Shown piece after piece: positions 1 to 7,866 of a stretch of 64,000 bases of DNA. The translations under genes were made by a program, and so were the position numbers. Source of the DNA: Novosphingobium jiangmenense (lineage in GTDB: Bacteria > Pseudomonadota > Alphaproteobacteria > Sphingomonadales > Sphingomonadaceae); assembly GCF_015694345.1 (NCBI RefSeq), contig NZ_JADQDC010000007.1:1-64000 (forward strand), written 5' to 3'. Under the pieces are notes generated by a model. It ran no database searches, was not told the origin of the DNA, and saw only the letters and a program-made list of their open reading frames with translations. The stretch's first letter is position 1, and each line of letters starts with the position of its first letter.

Positions 1-76
1 GATCTTCCAGGTCGCCGACATCGGCCTCGTCGGCGACCTCTTCACGCTGGTCCCGGAACTCACCGGCAAGCTCTGA
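1..76 (+). CDS. etfA: Electron transfer flavoprotein alpha subunit, C-terminal fragment
   Basis: The first 76 bases read in frame (codons from base 2) as 24 residues ending FQVADIGLVGDLFTLVPEL..GKL and a TGA stop. This matches the conserved tail of ETF alpha, where the FAD-binding domain ends with a 'P(I)FQVADYGLVGDLF' segment. ETF alpha and beta form a heterodimer that carries electrons from acyl-CoA dehydrogenases to ETF-ubiquinone oxidoreductase. The 5' part lies outside the window. Identification rests on a short but distinctive segment. Confidence 0.82.
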   Translation, partial: IFQVADIGLVGDLFTLVPELTGKL

Positions 77-100
77 CACCAACACACGCAACGCCATGAT

Positions 101-126
101 GGAGTGTTTCCCCGGGGAAACACTCC
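101..126. repeat. Perfect 26-bp palindrome downstream of etfA
   Basis: The arm GGAGTGTTTCCCC is followed immediately by its exact reverse complement, with no spacer. It sits 25 bp after the etfA stop and just before a standard terminator. Without a loop the extreme hairpin would need to open a few central pairs. It could be a transcript-end stabilising hairpin or a protein-binding site; there is no T-run directly after it. Confidence 0.7.
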
Positions 127-139
127 AAATGGGTTAAAG

Positions 140-167
140 GCCTCGCTTGCAAGAGCGGGGCTTTTTT
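140..167 (+). terminator. Rho-independent terminator after etfA
   Basis: GCCTCGCT and AGCGGGGC form an 8-bp stem (one G-U pair) around a 6-nt loop, followed by six T residues at 162-167. It probably ends the etf transcript. Confidence 0.8.
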
Positions 168-199
168 GCATGCACAGGCCTGCTGGCCTCGCGTAAAGC

Positions 200-366
200 G
201 CAGTGCGCATCGTCAGTGGTCATCGCAAAGCAATTGCATTTCTCGCAACTGCAATTCCGTCCTTCGCACTTGCGGAATCAGGCCGCGAATCGCACATAGG
301 AGAGGCCTTTCAGGCATCCTCTCCCAAACTTTCCAAGGCTGGTCTTCGGACCGGCCTTTCTTTTTG
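200..366 (+). ncRNA. Candidate small RNA ending in an intrinsic terminator
   Basis: This 370-bp gap has no convincing protein gene, yet it contains a second complete plus-strand terminator (337-366) after the one that ends etfA, so a separate transcript should end here. Before it lie several hairpins: AATTGC/GCAATT, ATTCCG (254-259)/CGGAAT (273-278), and GGAGAGG (299-305)/CCTCTCC (318-324) with a 12-nt loop. The arrangement of serial hairpins plus a final GC stem with a T-rich tail is typical of a trans-acting sRNA. The 5' end is not determined and no known family was recognised. Confidence 0.45.
337..366 (+). terminator. Rho-independent terminator of the candidate sRNA
   Basis: GGCTGGTC (337-344), a TTCG tetraloop and GACCGGCC (349-356) form an 8-bp stem followed by a T-rich tract (TTTCTTTTT). 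This is a strong intrinsic terminator on the plus strand. Confidence 0.8.
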
Positions 367-395
367 CGCAACTGACCCGGCTGTCAGCCCGCAAT

Positions 396-420
396 GAAAA
401 AGGGGAGCCCGAAAGCTCCC
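396..420 (-). terminator. Terminator of the minus-strand sugar operon
   Basis: On the minus strand a GGGAGC/GCTCCC hairpin with a 6-nt loop is followed by TTTTTCAT. It lies about 30 bp beyond the stop codon of the isomerase gene ending at 451 and would terminate that transcript. Confidence 0.7.
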
Positions 421-450
421 CCTTTCCCCCTCAAGACTGTATTCGGCGCG

Positions 451-1434
451 TCAGGCGACGAAGCGTGACAGGAAGCCGTGGCTCTTGGTGACGGCGGCAA
501 GCCGGTCCATCGCGAAGGGCGGTTCCTGCTCGACGAAATAGTGCTCGACGCCTGCGGCCAGCGCGGCAGGAAGGATCTTCGCCCATTCCAGCTTGCCCGA
601 TCCAACCTCGGTCGGGTCCTGGCCCATGACGAAGTTGGTCTTGGTCGTCGCCTTGATGTCCTTGACATGGACGGCCTTGACCCGGCCCTTCAGCTTCATC
701 AGCTCAGCGGCGGGATCGTGTCCGGCGGCGGCGGTCCAGCCGAGATCGAGTTCGAAGTTGACCAGCGCGGGGTCGGTCTCGCGCTGGAGGATGTCCCACC
801 CGGTAACGCCACCGTCGAGCGGGGCGAATTCCATGTTGTGGTTGTGATAACCCAGCCGGATGCCGAAAGGCTTCAGCGCCGCGGCACGTTCGTTGAGCAG
901 GTTGGCCGTGCGCTTCCAGTGATCGGCGCCGGCCGCGCGCAGGGCATCGCCGATGGCGACCTGCGGGTTCTTGCCCTGCGGCACCGAAAAGCCTTCGGGC
1001 AGCGGGCAGAGCGGCAGGAATACCTGATAGATGCCGAGCGTATTGAGACCGTCGGCGATCTGCTGCGCCGGGCTCAGCAGGTTGAGCGCACCGCCGGTGA
1101 ACGGCCCCGGCATGTTCATGTGGATCGAACTGTAACGCACGCCCGCTTTGTCCGCCGCAGCGCGCAGGTCCTTCGGGGTGCGGTTGTAGAAGTTGGGCAG
1201 CTCGATATCGGTGAAGCCGACGGCGGCAAGCTTGGCCAGCGTGCCATCAAGATCCTTCGTCGGCAGATCGCCCAGCGTGTAAAGCTGCAGGCCGATGGGT
1301 TTGCCGATGCGCTGGAAGAACGGCTTGCGGCGCATGGCCCGGGCAAAGGCGGGCGCATCAGCCACGGCGACAGCTCCGGCAGCACCAAGGGCTGCCAGCA
1401 ACGAGCGGCGATCGAGCGAGGACTGGGACATCAT
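451..1434 (-). CDS. Tat-exported sugar isomerase/epimerase-like TIM-barrel protein
   Basis: The protein has 327 residues. The N-terminus holds a twin-arginine signal (DRRSLLAALG, Arg 9-10, then an Ala-rich stretch to about residue 30), so the enzyme is probably periplasmic. The rest is a xylose isomerase-like AP-endonuclease-2 fold, with segments such as GLQLYTLGDL, GFTDIELPNFY, LGYHNHNMEF and VKAVHVKDI that carry the usual acidic/His metal ligands. Its ATG overlaps the stop of the upstream transporter gene (ATGA), so translation is coupled. The neighbouring GMC dehydrogenase and small subunit suggest it acts on 3-keto-glycosides or related oxidised sugars; the substrate is inferred. A second in-frame ATG lies 3 bp downstream. 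Confidence 0.85.
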   Translation of the reverse strand: MMSQSSLDRRSLLAALGAAGAVAVADAPAFARAMRRKPFFQRIGKPIGLQLYTLGDLPTKDLDGTLAKLAAVGFTDIELPNFYNRTPKDLRAAADKAGVRYSSIHMNMPGPFTGGALNLLSPAQQIADGLNTLGIYQVFLPLCPLPEGFSVPQGKNPQVAIGDALRAAGADHWKRTANLLNERAAALKPFGIRLGYHNHNMEFAPLDGGVTGWDILQRETDPALVNFELDLGWTAAAGHDPAAELMKLKGRVKAVHVKDIKATTKTNFVMGQDPTEVGSGKLEWAKILPAALAAGVEHYFVEQEPPFAMDRLAAVTKSHGFLSRFVA

Positions 1435-2651
1435 GCAATCTCCACGCCCTTGGCGGGCCCATGGGTTTCGGGACGGAAGGCGAGAAGCAGCAGCACTGCA
1501 CCGAGCGCGGCAAGTCCTGCAGGCACAAGGAACACCGCGGTGTAATCGACCACGCCATCGGGGCCGGTCAGGCGGGCAACGATGGCCGGGAACATGAAGC
1601 TCGCCACCATGTTGCCGACCCCGAGGATCAACAGGTTGAACAGGCCCTGCGCCGACGAGCGCACGTCCTTGGGGAAGGCCTCGTCAACGAAGATGTAAAC
1701 CGTGGCGAAGAAGAAAGCGTAGCAGATGCCGTGCAGCAACTGCACCGCGATGATCGCCGGAATGCTGTCTGCCAGGAAAGAGAACGCGAGGAAGCGCGCG
1801 GCGTGACCGAGGATGCCGACGATCATCGTCCAGCGCCAGCCGAGCCGCGCCAGCACCTTGCCCAGCACCAGCATGGTCAGGATCTCGGCGACTTGCCCAA
1901 GGCTCAACACCACCATCGAAAGGTTCCCGGCAATGCCGACGCGATTGGTGAGGAAGGCATCGGACAGCACGAAGTAGCCGTTGTGAACGACCGAATCGAT
2001 GAAGGTGACGAGGAACAGCACGGCGACCACCGGCTTCTTCAACAGGCCCAGCGCACGGCGCCAGGCCAGCTTGTCGACATTGCCCTCGGTGCGCGGCGGG
2101 GTGTGCGGCAGGCCCAGCGAGAACGCCGCCATGATGAAGGAAATCACTGCCGCGACGATGAAGATCGAGCGGACCTGCGCCGCATCGGCATGGGCACCGA
2201 GGATGAACACGAAAGGCCAGCTCGCCATGATCCAGCCGACCGTGCCGCCCGAGCGAACCGAACCATATTCGGCGGGATTGGGCAGATGGGTGAAGGCCAC
2301 GGTGTTGGTCACCGACAGGGTCGGCACATAGACCAGGCTGTAGACCAGATAGCAGACGAAGAACGGCAGGAAGCTGGTGCTGAATGCCGTGCCGAGCAGG
2401 GCGAGACCGCCGATCACGTGGCTGCCGGCGAGGAACCGCTCAGCAGCGAAGGTGCGATCGGCGAACTGGTTCGAGAAGAAGATGCCGAGGACCGAGGCGA
2501 TGCCCCAGCAGGTTCCTACCAGTCCCTGTTGCCCTGCGCTGAAGCCCAGCATGGTCATGTAGGGAAACAGCTTCGGCGCCCAGGCACCCCATACCGCGAG
2601 TTGCAGGGCCATCATGGCGAACAGACGAATCTTCAGTGACAGCGTTGACAA
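1431..2651 (-). CDS. MFS permease, nucleoside:H+ symporter-like (NHS) family
   Basis: A polytopic protein of about 406 residues with some 12 hydrophobic segments. The start region KIRLFAMMALQLAVWGAWAP resembles the NupG/XapB-type opening 'MxLxxFxWGAWY'. In Bacteroidetes and sphingomonads such proteins accompany sugar-oxidation genes rather than nucleoside genes, so a sugar or glycoside substrate is inferred. A TTG at 2651 after a G-rich stretch is chosen as start; an ATG at about 2615 is the alternative. Longer upstream extensions would run into the divergent gene at 2737. The stop overlaps the ATG of the isomerase gene, implying an operon. Confidence 0.8.
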   Translation of the reverse strand: MSTLSLKIRLFAMMALQLAVWGAWAPKLFPYMTMLGFSAGQQGLVGTCWGIASVLGIFFSNQFADRTFAAERFLAGSHVIGGLALLGTAFSTSFLPFFVCYLVYSLVYVPTLSVTNTVAFTHLPNPAEYGSVRSGGTVGWIMASWPFVFILGAHADAAQVRSIFIVAAVISFIMAAFSLGLPHTPPRTEGNVDKLAWRRALGLLKKPVVAVLFLVTFIDSVVHNGYFVLSDAFLTNRVGIAGNLSMVVLSLGQVAEILTMLVLGKVLARLGWRWTMIVGILGHAARFLAFSFLADSIPAIIAVQLLHGICYAFFFATVYIFVDEAFPKDVRSSAQGLFNLLILGVGNMVASFMFPAIVARLTGPDGVVDYTAVFLVPAGLAALGAVLLLLAFRPETHGPAKGVEIA

Positions 2652-2736
2652 TTTCAGGCCCCCGATCCCATACCGTTTCGCGAAACTGTCGCCGCAAGCG
2701 CGCAAAGACGCAACAACGAATTGCACGGGAGATTGG

Positions 2737-3282
2737 ATGATGCAGCATATCCCGCTGGAAAGAAGGGATTTTTTGGCAAGTCTGGCGAGCCTTTTGGGCG
2801 TCGCCGCGCTCCCGCTCGATGCATTGGCAGCGACTCCGGCAGCAAGCCTGCCGGCAACGCAGATGGCCTTGGCCAATGCCTATGCCGACACGCTTATCCC
2901 TCGTACCGATACGCCGGGCGCGATCGACGCGAAGGTTCCCGCCGGCTTTGCCGCAATGCTGCAGAACTGGGCCTCGCCCGCCACACGCGCCGCCATGCTG
3001 GCCGAGCTGGACGCGATCGATGCGGCAGCTCGTGCGGCAACGGGCAAGGCGTTCACCGCGCTTTCCGCAAAGCAGCGCATGGCCTTTCTCCAGCCCTATG
3101 ACGCGCAGAACTTCGAGCGTCGTCCGTACAAGCGACTGCGCGAACTGATGATCGTGCTGTTCTACAATTCCGAACCGGGGGCGACCGTGGCGCTGAGCTA
3201 CGAGCATGCGCCGGGGCCGCTGCAGCCCTCGCTGCCGATCACGCCCAAGACGCGCGCGTCGGCCGGCCTGTCGTTCTTCTGA
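2737..3282 (+). CDS. Gluconate 2-dehydrogenase subunit 3-like protein (Tat, GMC partner)
   Basis: A 181-residue protein beginning MMQHIPLERRDFLASLASLLG, a clear twin-arginine signal. Downstream segments (ANAYADTLIPRTDTPGAIDAKVP, YDAQNFERRPYKRLRELMIVLFYNSEPGA) match the gluconate 2-dehydrogenase subunit 3 family, the small subunit that escorts or stabilises periplasmic GMC dehydrogenases. The large subunit lacks its own signal, so it is probably carried out through this subunit's Tat signal. GGGAGA lies just upstream of the start. The gene is 26 bp upstream of the GMC gene. Confidence 0.88.
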   Translation: MMQHIPLERRDFLASLASLLGVAALPLDALAATPAASLPATQMALANAYADTLIPRTDTPGAIDAKVPAGFAAMLQNWASPATRAAMLAELDAIDAAARAATGKAFTALSAKQRMAFLQPYDAQNFERRPYKRLRELMIVLFYNSEPGATVALSYEHAPGPLQPSLPITPKTRASAGLSFF

Positions 3283-3308
3283 TCACGCCCGCGAGGAGGG
3301 GATACACA

Positions 3309-4997
3309 ATGTTTGACGCAATCGTCATCGGATCGGGCATGAGCGGCGGGATCGCCGCCAAGGAACTGTGCGAGCGCGGGCTCAAGACGCTCGTGATCGA
3401 GCGCGGCCGCAAGCTGGAGCACGGGGCATCCTACACGGACTGGATGCAGCCGTGGGAAGTGCCCAACGGCGGCAGCATTCCGGAAGAGGAGCTGGCGCGC
3501 GACTATGCCGTGCAGCGCAACTGCTATGCCGTGAACACCGCCACGCAGCAGTACTGGGTGAAGGACAGCGAGCACCCCTATTCGACGCCCGAAGACAAGC
3601 CGTTCTGGTGGATCCGCGGCTATCACCTCGGCGGCCGCTCGATCATGTGGGGACGCCAGACCTACCGCATGTCGGAAATGGACTTCGAATCCAACGCGCG
3701 CGACGGCCACGGCGCCGATTGGCCGATCCGCTATGCCGACCTTGCGCCCTGGTATGACCACGTCGAGGAGTTCATCGGCGTGTCCGGCTCCATGGAAGGC
3801 CTGCCCCAGTTGCCCGATGGCAAGTTCCTTCCCGCCATGGCGATGAACGATGGCGAGAAGGCGTTCAAGGCGGCAGTCGAAGGCCGCTTCCCCGATCGCA
3901 AGGTCATCATCGGCCGCTGCGCGCACCTGACCGAGCCGAAGGAGCATCACACCGCGCTGGGCCGCAACCAGTGCATGAACCGCTCGTTCTGCGAACGCGG
4001 CTGCTCGCTGGGTGCCTATCATTCCAGCCTGTCGTCTTCCTTGCCTGCCGCCGAGGCGACCGGCAACCTGACCATCGTCACCGACGCCATCGCCCATTCG
4101 ATCATCACCGATCCGAAGACCGGCAAGGCCACCGGGGTGCGGGTGATCGACCAGAACACCAAGCAGGGCCGCACCTACGAGGCCAAGCTGGTGTTCCTCT
4201 GCGCCTCGACCATCCCGACCGCGCAGATCCTGCTCAATTCGCGCAGCGAGGCCAATCCGCGGGGCCTTGCAAACTCGTCGGACATGGTCGGTCGCAACCT
4301 GATGGATCACCTCTACGGCCTCGGCTACATCGCGCGGATGCCGGGACCGGACACGACCTACAAGGGACGCCGTCCCAACGGTCTCTACATCCCGCGCTAT
4401 CGCAACCTGCCGGGCCGCGAAGAGACCGCAGACTTCCTTCGCGGCTATGGCTTCCAAGGTTCGGTCCAGCGCATGGGCTGGCGCGCGGTCGCCAACTCGG
4501 CGCCGGGCGTGGGCGAGGCGCTCAAGGCGCGCGTCAGCCATCCGGGCGAGTGGATGGCGATGTTCTCCGGCTTCGGCGAGATGATCCCCGATCCGAACAA
4601 CCGCGTCACCCTGACCGACAAGACCGACCAGTGGGGCATGCCGATCGTCCACGTCGATTGCGCGCATGGCGCGAACGACAAGAAGATGGCCAAGGCGATT
4701 CTCGAGGATGGCAAGGCCATGATCGAGGGCGCAGGCGGCACGATCGTGCAGGCTCGCACGAACCTGGTGCCGCCGGGCCTTGGCATCCACGAGATGGGCA
4801 CGGCCTGCATGGGCAAGGATCCGAAGACCTCGGTGCTCAACAAGTACAACCAGGCACACGACGTGCCGAACCTGTTCATCACCGATGGTGCGGCGATGGC
4901 ATCGGGCGGCTGCCAGAACCCTTCGCTGACCTACATGGCACTTTCGGCCCGCGCGGCGCACCACGCAGCCGAATTCCTCAAGGCCGGAACGATCTGA
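3309..4997 (+). CDS. GMC family FAD-dependent sugar oxidoreductase
   Basis: A 562-residue GMC flavoprotein. The Rossmann FAD motif GSGMSGGIAAKEL is at residues 8-20, and the catalytic pair is visible as His494 (GIHEMGTACMG) and Asn537 (GGCQNPSLTYMAL). There is no signal peptide. With the Tat small subunit just upstream and a Tat TIM-barrel isomerase next door, the set resembles glucoside 3-dehydrogenase clusters (for example Caulobacter LacA/LacC), which oxidise the C3 hydroxyl of glucosides. A cytochrome c electron acceptor gene is not present nearby. The substrate is an inference; the family assignment is firm. Confidence 0.88.
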   Translation: MFDAIVIGSGMSGGIAAKELCERGLKTLVIERGRKLEHGASYTDWMQPWEVPNGGSIPEEELARDYAVQRNCYAVNTATQQYWVKDSEHPYSTPEDKPFWWIRGYHLGGRSIMWGRQTYRMSEMDFESNARDGHGADWPIRYADLAPWYDHVEEFIGVSGSMEGLPQLPDGKFLPAMAMNDGEKAFKAAVEGRFPDRKVIIGRCAHLTEPKEHHTALGRNQCMNRSFCERGCSLGAYHSSLSSSLPAAEATGNLTIVTDAIAHSIITDPKTGKATGVRVIDQNTKQGRTYEAKLVFLCASTIPTAQILLNSRSEANPRGLANSSDMVGRNLMDHLYGLGYIARMPGPDTTYKGRRPNGLYIPRYRNLPGREETADFLRGYGFQGSVQRMGWRAVANSAPGVGEALKARVSHPGEWMAMFSGFGEMIPDPNNRVTLTDKTDQWGMPIVHVDCAHGANDKKMAKAILEDGKAMIEGAGGTIVQARTNLVPPGLGIHEMGTACMGKDPKTSVLNKYNQAHDVPNLFITDGAAMASGGCQNPSLTYMALSARAAHHAAEFLKAGTI

Positions 4998-5002
4998 TCG
5001 GG

Positions 5003-5028
5003 AGCGCCCTCCTTCCGGGGAGGGCGCT
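5003..5028. terminator. Bidirectional terminator between GMC gene and GST gene
   Basis: AGCGCCCTCC and GGAGGGCGCT form a perfect 10-bp stem with a 6-nt loop in the 45-bp gap between two convergent genes. T-runs are weak on both sides, so it may act mainly as a 3' stabilising hairpin. Confidence 0.65.
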
Positions 5029-5042
5029 TCAGGCAACCAGCT

Positions 5043-5726
5043 TCAGCTCTGGCGATAATCGGCGGTGATCTCGCCCGCATCGGCGAGTTCCGCCTCGTGG
5101 CTTTCCTCGCGCCATGCTTCGGCCAGGGCCTCGGCTTCCCATTGCTGCATGGCCGGGTGGGCGATCACATGGTCGACCCATGCCTGTCCCTTGCCTACGT
5201 CCAGCCCGTAAGTGCGGATGCGGAAGGCTACGGGGGCGAAGAACGCGTCGAGCGCGGTGAAGGCCGGCCCTGCCAGCCACGGCCCGCCAAACTGTGCGAG
5301 GCCTTGTTCGAAGATTTCGCGCACGCGTGCCACGTCACGAACCAGTGCGGGGCGCATCGGGCGCGGCTTTACCCGCACGCCGACATTCATCGTGCAATCG
5401 TTGCGCAGCGCCGAGAAGCCGCCGTGCATCTCGGTGACAGCGCACATCGCAAAGGCGCGGGCTGCCTCGTCATCCGGCCACACGCCGTCGTGCCGCTCGG
5501 CCAGGTAGAGCGCGATGCCGAGCGAATCCCACACCGTGCGCGCTCCATCGAGCAGCACCGGCACCTGTCCGGTAGGCGAGAAGGCGCGGAATTCGTCGTA
5601 GTTCGAAGGCTTGGTGAAAGGCTCGATCCGGTCCGTGAACGGGATGCCGAGCGCCTTCATCAGCAGCCATGGCCGCAGGGACCAACTCGAGTAATTCCGG
5701 TTGGCGGTGATCAGGGTGTAGCTCAT
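5043..5726 (-). CDS. Glutathione S-transferase family protein
   Basis: A 227-residue protein. The N-terminal thioredoxin-like domain is recognisable from SSWSLRPWLLMKALGIPF, FSPTGQVPVLLDG (cis-Pro) and VWDSLGIALYLAE; the C-terminal half is the helical GST domain. The family conjugates glutathione to electrophiles or acts as an isomerase/peroxidase; no specific substrate can be assigned. The start at MSYTLITANRNY fits the family better than an upstream ATG that adds 12 unlike residues. It lies 46 bp downstream of the glutathione peroxidase gene on the same strand, giving two thiol-linked genes in a row. Confidence 0.85.
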   Translation of the reverse strand: MSYTLITANRNYSSWSLRPWLLMKALGIPFTDRIEPFTKPSNYDEFRAFSPTGQVPVLLDGARTVWDSLGIALYLAERHDGVWPDDEAARAFAMCAVTEMHGGFSALRNDCTMNVGVRVKPRPMRPALVRDVARVREIFEQGLAQFGGPWLAGPAFTALDAFFAPVAFRIRTYGLDVGKGQAWVDHVIAHPAMQQWEAEALAEAWREESHEAELADAGEITADYRQS

Positions 5727-5772
5727 GGGGCGCGAACCTAGCGCCCCATGAAATGCGCGCAAGGCTCGCGCG

Positions 5773-6321
5773 TTACTTCGCCAGTTCCGCCTCGATCGCC
5801 GCCACCAGCGCTGGATCGTCAGGCGTGACGCCGGGGGCGAAGCGGGCGGCGACCTTGCCGTCGCGGCCGATCAGGAACTTCTCGAAGTTCCACAACACTT
5901 CCGGGTCCTCGGTCGGCGTCATGCCATAGCCCTTGAGCTTGTCGCGGAACTCCTGCGCGGGGCCTTGCTTGGTCGGGGCAGCTTCGGTCAGGGCGGCATA
6001 GAGCGGCTGCTTGGCCGGACCGGTGACGTCGGCCTTGGCGAAGAGCGGGAAGGAGACGCCGTAGTTGAGCTTGCAGAACTCGGCGATTTCCTCGTGGCTG
6101 CCCGGTTCCTGCGCACCGAAATCGTTGGCGGGGAAGCCCAGCACTTCAAAGCCGCTGCCAGCCTTGGCCTTGTAGAGCGCCTCAAGCCCTTCGTACTGCG
6201 GCGTCAGCCCGCACTTCGAGGCGACGTTGACCACGAGCAGGACTTTGCCGGCATGGTTGCCGAGCGTGTCCGGGCTGCCGTCGATGCGGCTGAGCGGTAT
6301 CGTGGTCAGGTCGGTCGCCAT
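5773..6321 (-). CDS. Glutathione peroxidase (cysteine type)
   Basis: A 182-residue thioredoxin-fold peroxidase. The catalytic tetrad residues can be seen: peroxidatic Cys37 (VNVASKCGLT), Gln71 (GFPANDFGAQEPG), and Trp144-Asn145 (WNFEKFL). It uses Cys rather than selenocysteine and lacks the long dimerisation loop, like bacterial BtuE/Gpx enzymes, many of which prefer thioredoxin as reductant. It reduces peroxides in the cytoplasm. The start is only 12 bp after the CoA-transferase B-subunit gene and probably belongs to that operon. Confidence 0.92.
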   Translation of the reverse strand: MATDLTTIPLSRIDGSPDTLGNHAGKVLLVVNVASKCGLTPQYEGLEALYKAKAGSGFEVLGFPANDFGAQEPGSHEEIAEFCKLNYGVSFPLFAKADVTGPAKQPLYAALTEAAPTKQGPAQEFRDKLKGYGMTPTEDPEVLWNFEKFLIGRDGKVAARFAPGVTPDDPALVAAIEAELAK

Positions 6322-6333
6322 TTCGTGTCCTTC

Positions 6334-6996
6334 TTACAGATCGATATAGTGCGCCGTGGTACGGGCGCGGACTTCCTCTGCCGAGACGCCGGGGGCGCAC
6401 TCGATCAGGCGGAACGGCGAATTGTGGTCCGGACGCTGGAAAACCGCAAGGTCGGTGACGATCATGTCGACCACGCCCTTGCCGGTCAACGGCAGGGTGC
6501 AGTTGGGGATGAACTTCGGGTCTCCGTTCTTGGCACAGTGCTCCATCACCACGATTATCTTCTTGACCCCGGCGACGAGGTCCATCGCGCCGCCCATGCC
6601 CTTGATCATCTTGCCCGGGATCATCCAGTTGGCGATGTCGCCGTTCTCGGCCACTTCCATGGCGCCCAGCACGGTCAGGTCGATCTTGCCGCCGCGGATC
6701 ATCGCGAAGGACTGCGCGCTGTCGAAATAGGCCGAGTGCGGCAGTTCGCTGATGGTCTGCTTGCCGGCATTGATCAGGTCCGGGTCTTCCTCGCCCGCAT
6801 AGGGGAACGGACCGATGCCGAGCATGCCGTTCTCCGACTGCAGCGTCACCGTCATGCCCTCGGGCACGTGGTTGGCAACCAGCGTCGGGATGCCGATGCC
6901 GAGGTTCACGTAGAAGCCGTCCTGCAATTCGCGCGCGGCGCGTGCTGCCATCTCGTCGCGGCTCCAGCCGGTCTTCAGCCCGTCATGCGTGGTCAT
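6334..6996 (-). CDS. scoB: 3-oxoacid CoA-transferase, subunit B
   Basis: A 220-residue protein with the family-defining SENG motif; Glu55 ([12 protein letters not shown]) is the residue that forms the gamma-glutamyl-CoA intermediate. The segments LGIGIPTLV and [13 protein letters not shown] also match subunit B of succinyl-CoA:3-ketoacid CoA-transferases (ScoB, AtoA, PcaJ). It works with the A subunit encoded at 7863-8573 to move CoA between succinyl-CoA and acetoacetate or 3-oxoadipate. Unusually a lipoprotein gene separates the two subunits. Which oxoacid is used cannot be told from sequence. Confidence 0.92.
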   Translation of the reverse strand: MTTHDGLKTGWSRDEMAARAARELQDGFYVNLGIGIPTLVANHVPEGMTVTLQSENGMLGIGPFPYAGEEDPDLINAGKQTISELPHSAYFDSAQSFAMIRGGKIDLTVLGAMEVAENGDIANWMIPGKMIKGMGGAMDLVAGVKKIIVVMEHCAKNGDPKFIPNCTLPLTGKGVVDMIVTDLAVFQRPDHNSPFRLIECAPGVSAEEVRARTTAHYIDL

Positions 6997-7014
6997 GGGT
7001 CTTGCTCTTTCGTG

Positions 7015-7866
7015 TCACTTGATGGGAGGCGGCGCGAGGAACCAGCCAGCGCCGATGAACTGTTCGAGCGCGATGGCCACCGGGCCATCGGGATTGCGCA
7101 GATAGTCGAAGACCTCGTCGAAATCGGCCTTGCGATCCCCGGCGATGGCCAGCACGCACCAGTCTTCGTCGGCGCGATCGAGGATCTGCTGCTTGCGGGT
7201 CTCGCGCGAATGCAGGAGCATGACCTGATCGATGCCCAGCGGATCGAGGCCGGTCGCCTTTAGGATCGTGCCGAGCCGCTTGGCATCGCCATCGGGCAAC
7301 GAGGCGATCCACACCACCGCCGTGCCGGTACCGCGAATGCGCCGCAGGTGCTGGGCGAGGCCGGGCACCGGGGTCGGCGGATCGTCGAGGTCGAAGGCCT
7401 TGTCGCCGGGATCGAGATCGATCAGCACCGCGCCGCGCTGGTCAGCACAAGGGCTCATCCGAGGGATTTCGACCAAGCTGCGCTGATCGAGCAGGGCAGA
7501 TGTGCGCACCTTGCCCGGCGTGGTCGCCTCGACCTGCGCCAGAACGTAGGCGGCAAGCGCGCCGTAGGGATCGTAAGACGAATCAACCTCTGCTTGGGCC
7601 TCTGCCGCTTCGACCATCGGCGCGGCCGCAGCAGGCTCCGGCACGACAGGGGCAGGAGCCAGCAGCGGCGGCGTGGCCGAAACGCCCTGCCCCACGGTCA
7701 CTTCAGGCGTGGGCGCAGGTTTGGCCGGATCGGGCTTCTTCTTGCCCTTGATCGCCTTGGTACCAAGCGCGCCCGTCGCGGCCAGCGGTGCGATGGCCGC
7801 AGCGACGCAGCCCGAAAGCTGCGTAGCCGCCAGCGCCGCCATCAGAGGCAGCGCGCGCCGGATCAT
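7015..7866 (-). CDS. Putative lipoprotein with degenerate HAD-like domain
   Basis: A 283-residue protein with a lipoprotein signal (lipobox LSGC, Cys20), a Pro/Ala/Lys-rich linker to about residue 115, and a C-terminal domain. That domain shows HAD-like landmarks: [14 protein letters not shown] (motif I), WIASLPDG (motif II), RETRKQQI and [14 protein letters not shown] (motif IV), resembling bacterial acid-phosphatase-like HAD proteins, though the exact DxDGT signature is absent. It lies between the A and B subunit genes of the CoA-transferase, overlapping the A gene (ATGA) and ending 18 bp before the B gene. Its role is unknown; there is no obvious link to CoA transfer. Confidence 0.75.
   Translation of the reverse strand: MIRRALPLMAALAATQLSGCVAAAIAPLAATGALGTKAIKGKKKPDPAKPAPTPEVTVGQGVSATPPLLAPAPVVPEPAAAAPMVEAAEAQAEVDSSYDPYGALAAYVLAQVEATTPGKVRTSALLDQRSLVEIPRMSPCADQRGAVLIDLDPGDKAFDLDDPPTPVPGLAQHLRRIRGTGTAVVWIASLPDGDAKRLGTILKATGLDPLGIDQVMLLHSRETRKQQILDRADEDWCVLAIAGDRKADFDEVFDYLRNPDGPVAIALEQFIGAGWFLAPPPIK

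Noticed and set aside
3198..5036. Long minus-strand open frame opposite the GMC gene (about 600 codons)
   Set aside because: It mirrors the codon structure of the GMC gene, encodes Arg/His/Ala-rich low-similarity sequence and has no plausible start; a GC-rich shadow.
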